From positions 124,001 through 188,000 of the forward strand of contig NZ_BMVM01000013.1 of assembly GCF_014650715.1 (NCBI RefSeq): a stretch of DNA of 64,000 bases. Direction: 5' to 3'. The stretch is from Streptomyces bluensis (lineage in GTDB: Bacteria; Actinomycetota; Actinomycetes; Streptomycetales; Streptomycetaceae). Below the pieces are notes generated by a model, which was not told the origin of the DNA, did not search any database, and saw nothing but the letters and a program-made list of their open reading frames with translations. A program made the position numbers and the translations under genes. Shown piece by piece: positions 63,224 to 64,000 of the stretch. The first letter of the stretch is position 1. Each line of letters starts with the position of its first letter.

Positions 63224-64000
63224 GCACCCTCGCCCCCCGGTCGGCCGCCGCCCCGGCACCGCACCCCCTGGATCCGCTGACGGCCGCCGAACTCGCCCTC
63301 GCCGTCAAGGTCCTGCGGACCGACCCCCGGATCACCGAGGACGCCCGGTTCTGGGGCCTGTCCCTCGACGAGCACCACGCGCGCACGGCCGGGCCCGATG
63401 ACGCGCGGCGTGCGCGCGCCGTGGTGATCTGTCCCTCGGCACACCTCGCGTACGAGGTCGATCTCGAACTCGGCGAGAAGCCGCGGTCGACGGCCTGGCG
63501 CGAACTGGACGTGCGCAGCCCCGGCTGCTCCTCGGAGGAGGCCCGGCAGGCCGCCGCCGCGTGCCGGGCGGACCCGCGGTTCCGGGAGGCGCTGGCGCTG
63601 CGCGGCATCCACGACGTGTCGCTGGTGATGGTCGACCCGGAGTCGATCGGCGGCTTCGAGCCGCCCGAGTACCCGGGACGGCGGCTGACCTGGGGCAGCG
63701 TGTGGCACCGCACCTCCGAGGACGACAACGGCTATGCGCGGCCCGTGCAGGGTGTCGTGCCGATCATCGACATGGAGTCGATGGAGGTGCTGTACGTCGA
63801 GGACCACGGGATCGTGCCGCTGTCGCAGGAGTCCGGGGTGTTCGCGGCGGGAACCGTGCCCGAGCGGGCGGGGCTGCGGCCTCTGGAGGTGGTCCAGCCC
63901 GAGGGGCCGAGCTTCACGGTCACCGGTCAGCGCGTCGAATGGCAGGGCTGGTCGGTACGGGTCGGCTTCACCCACCGCGAGGGGCTGGTGCTGCACGACC
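63220..64000 (+). CDS. copper amine oxidase (N-terminal part)
   Basis: The first 260 codons of a copper/topaquinone primary-amine oxidase; the rest runs off the right edge. Family features in order: PLDPLTAAELALAVKVLR at the start, then YARPVQGVVPIIDMESMEVL, DHGIVPLS, and QPEGPSFTV followed by GWSVRVGFTHREGLVLHD, which leads into the catalytic domain. The active-site Tyr and copper histidines lie beyond the window. GTG 63220 overlaps the preceding stop with GGAAGGA 8 bases upstream. It would deaminate a primary amine to an aldehyde, hydrogen peroxide and ammonia, matching the aldehyde dehydrogenase in the cluster. Confidence 0.94.
   Translation, partial: MSTLAPRSAAAPAPHPLDPLTAAELALAVKVLRTDPRITEDARFWGLSLDEHHARTAGPDDARRARAVVICPSAHLAYEVDLELGEKPRSTAWRELDVRSPGCSSEEARQAAAACRADPRFREALALRGIHDVSLVMVDPESIGGFEPPEYPGRRLTWGSVWHRTSEDDNGYARPVQGVVPIIDMESMEVLYVEDHGIVPLSQESGVFAAGTVPERAGLRPLEVVQPEGPSFTVTGQRVEWQGWSVRVGFTHREGLVLHD

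Overview
This is a Streptomyces (or close relative) chromosomal window. The DNA is very GC-rich with third-codon-position GC bias, many genes start with GTG or TTG, and the middle of the window carries a gene order typical of the Streptomyces core: recQ, rnhB, nrdJ, nrdR, lexA, a DinG-type helicase, hflX, a RelA/SpoT homologue, dapF, miaA, miaB.

Left edge (1-6860): the end of a secondary-metabolite cluster, all on the minus strand. It encodes a deoxysugar pathway: RmlA, RmlB, an RmlC-type epimerase, a PMP-dependent 3-dehydratase, one complete and one truncated ketoreductase, and a glycosyltransferase. This set fits a 2,3,6-trideoxyhexose such as rhodinose or amicetose attached to an aglycone made outside the window. 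A hairpin near 7.4 kb and a DUF4260 membrane protein mark the cluster border.

Middle (8.5-45.7 kb): mostly core genes. They include a RecQ helicase with a C-terminal phosphoribosyltransferase-like domain; RNase HII; a TetR/MFS efflux pair with two matching operators; the B12-dependent ribonucleotide reductase NrdJ and its regulator NrdR with a pair of NrdR boxes; LexA with an SOS box; a two-gene NIS siderophore locus; a lipoprotein serine protease; HflX; an M1 peptidase; RelA/SpoT; DapF; MiaA; an MT0933-type antitoxin; a solitary RelE-like protein; and MiaB. Convergent gene pairs are usually separated by strong bidirectional hairpin terminators. Two related structured repeats (228-392 and 18063-18242) sit exactly at gene stop codons.

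Right part (45.9-64 kb): an accessory catabolic region. First come decayed remnants on the minus strand (a flavin-dependent monooxygenase fragment, a phosphotriesterase-like fragment and a frameshifted RidA gene). Then a tightly overlapping plus-strand operon encodes an oligopeptide/opine-type ABC importer, an alpha/beta hydrolase, a ligand-poor amidohydrolase-fold protein, a cytidine-deaminase-like protein, a creatininase-family hydrolase, an aldehyde dehydrogenase and an unusual fusion of a class V aminotransferase-fold domain to a sarcosine-oxidase-type flavoprotein. A divergent GntR/FCD regulator follows, then a second plus-strand unit with a cyclase-family hydrolase, a gamma-glutamyltransferase-like enzyme and the start of a copper amine oxidase. 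The palindrome ATTGGATCCAAT lies upstream of the importer and, nearly identical, between the regulator and the cyclase gene. This suggests one GntR-controlled regulon for uptake and breakdown of an amine- or amide-containing compound. It is the best candidate in the window for an undescribed system.
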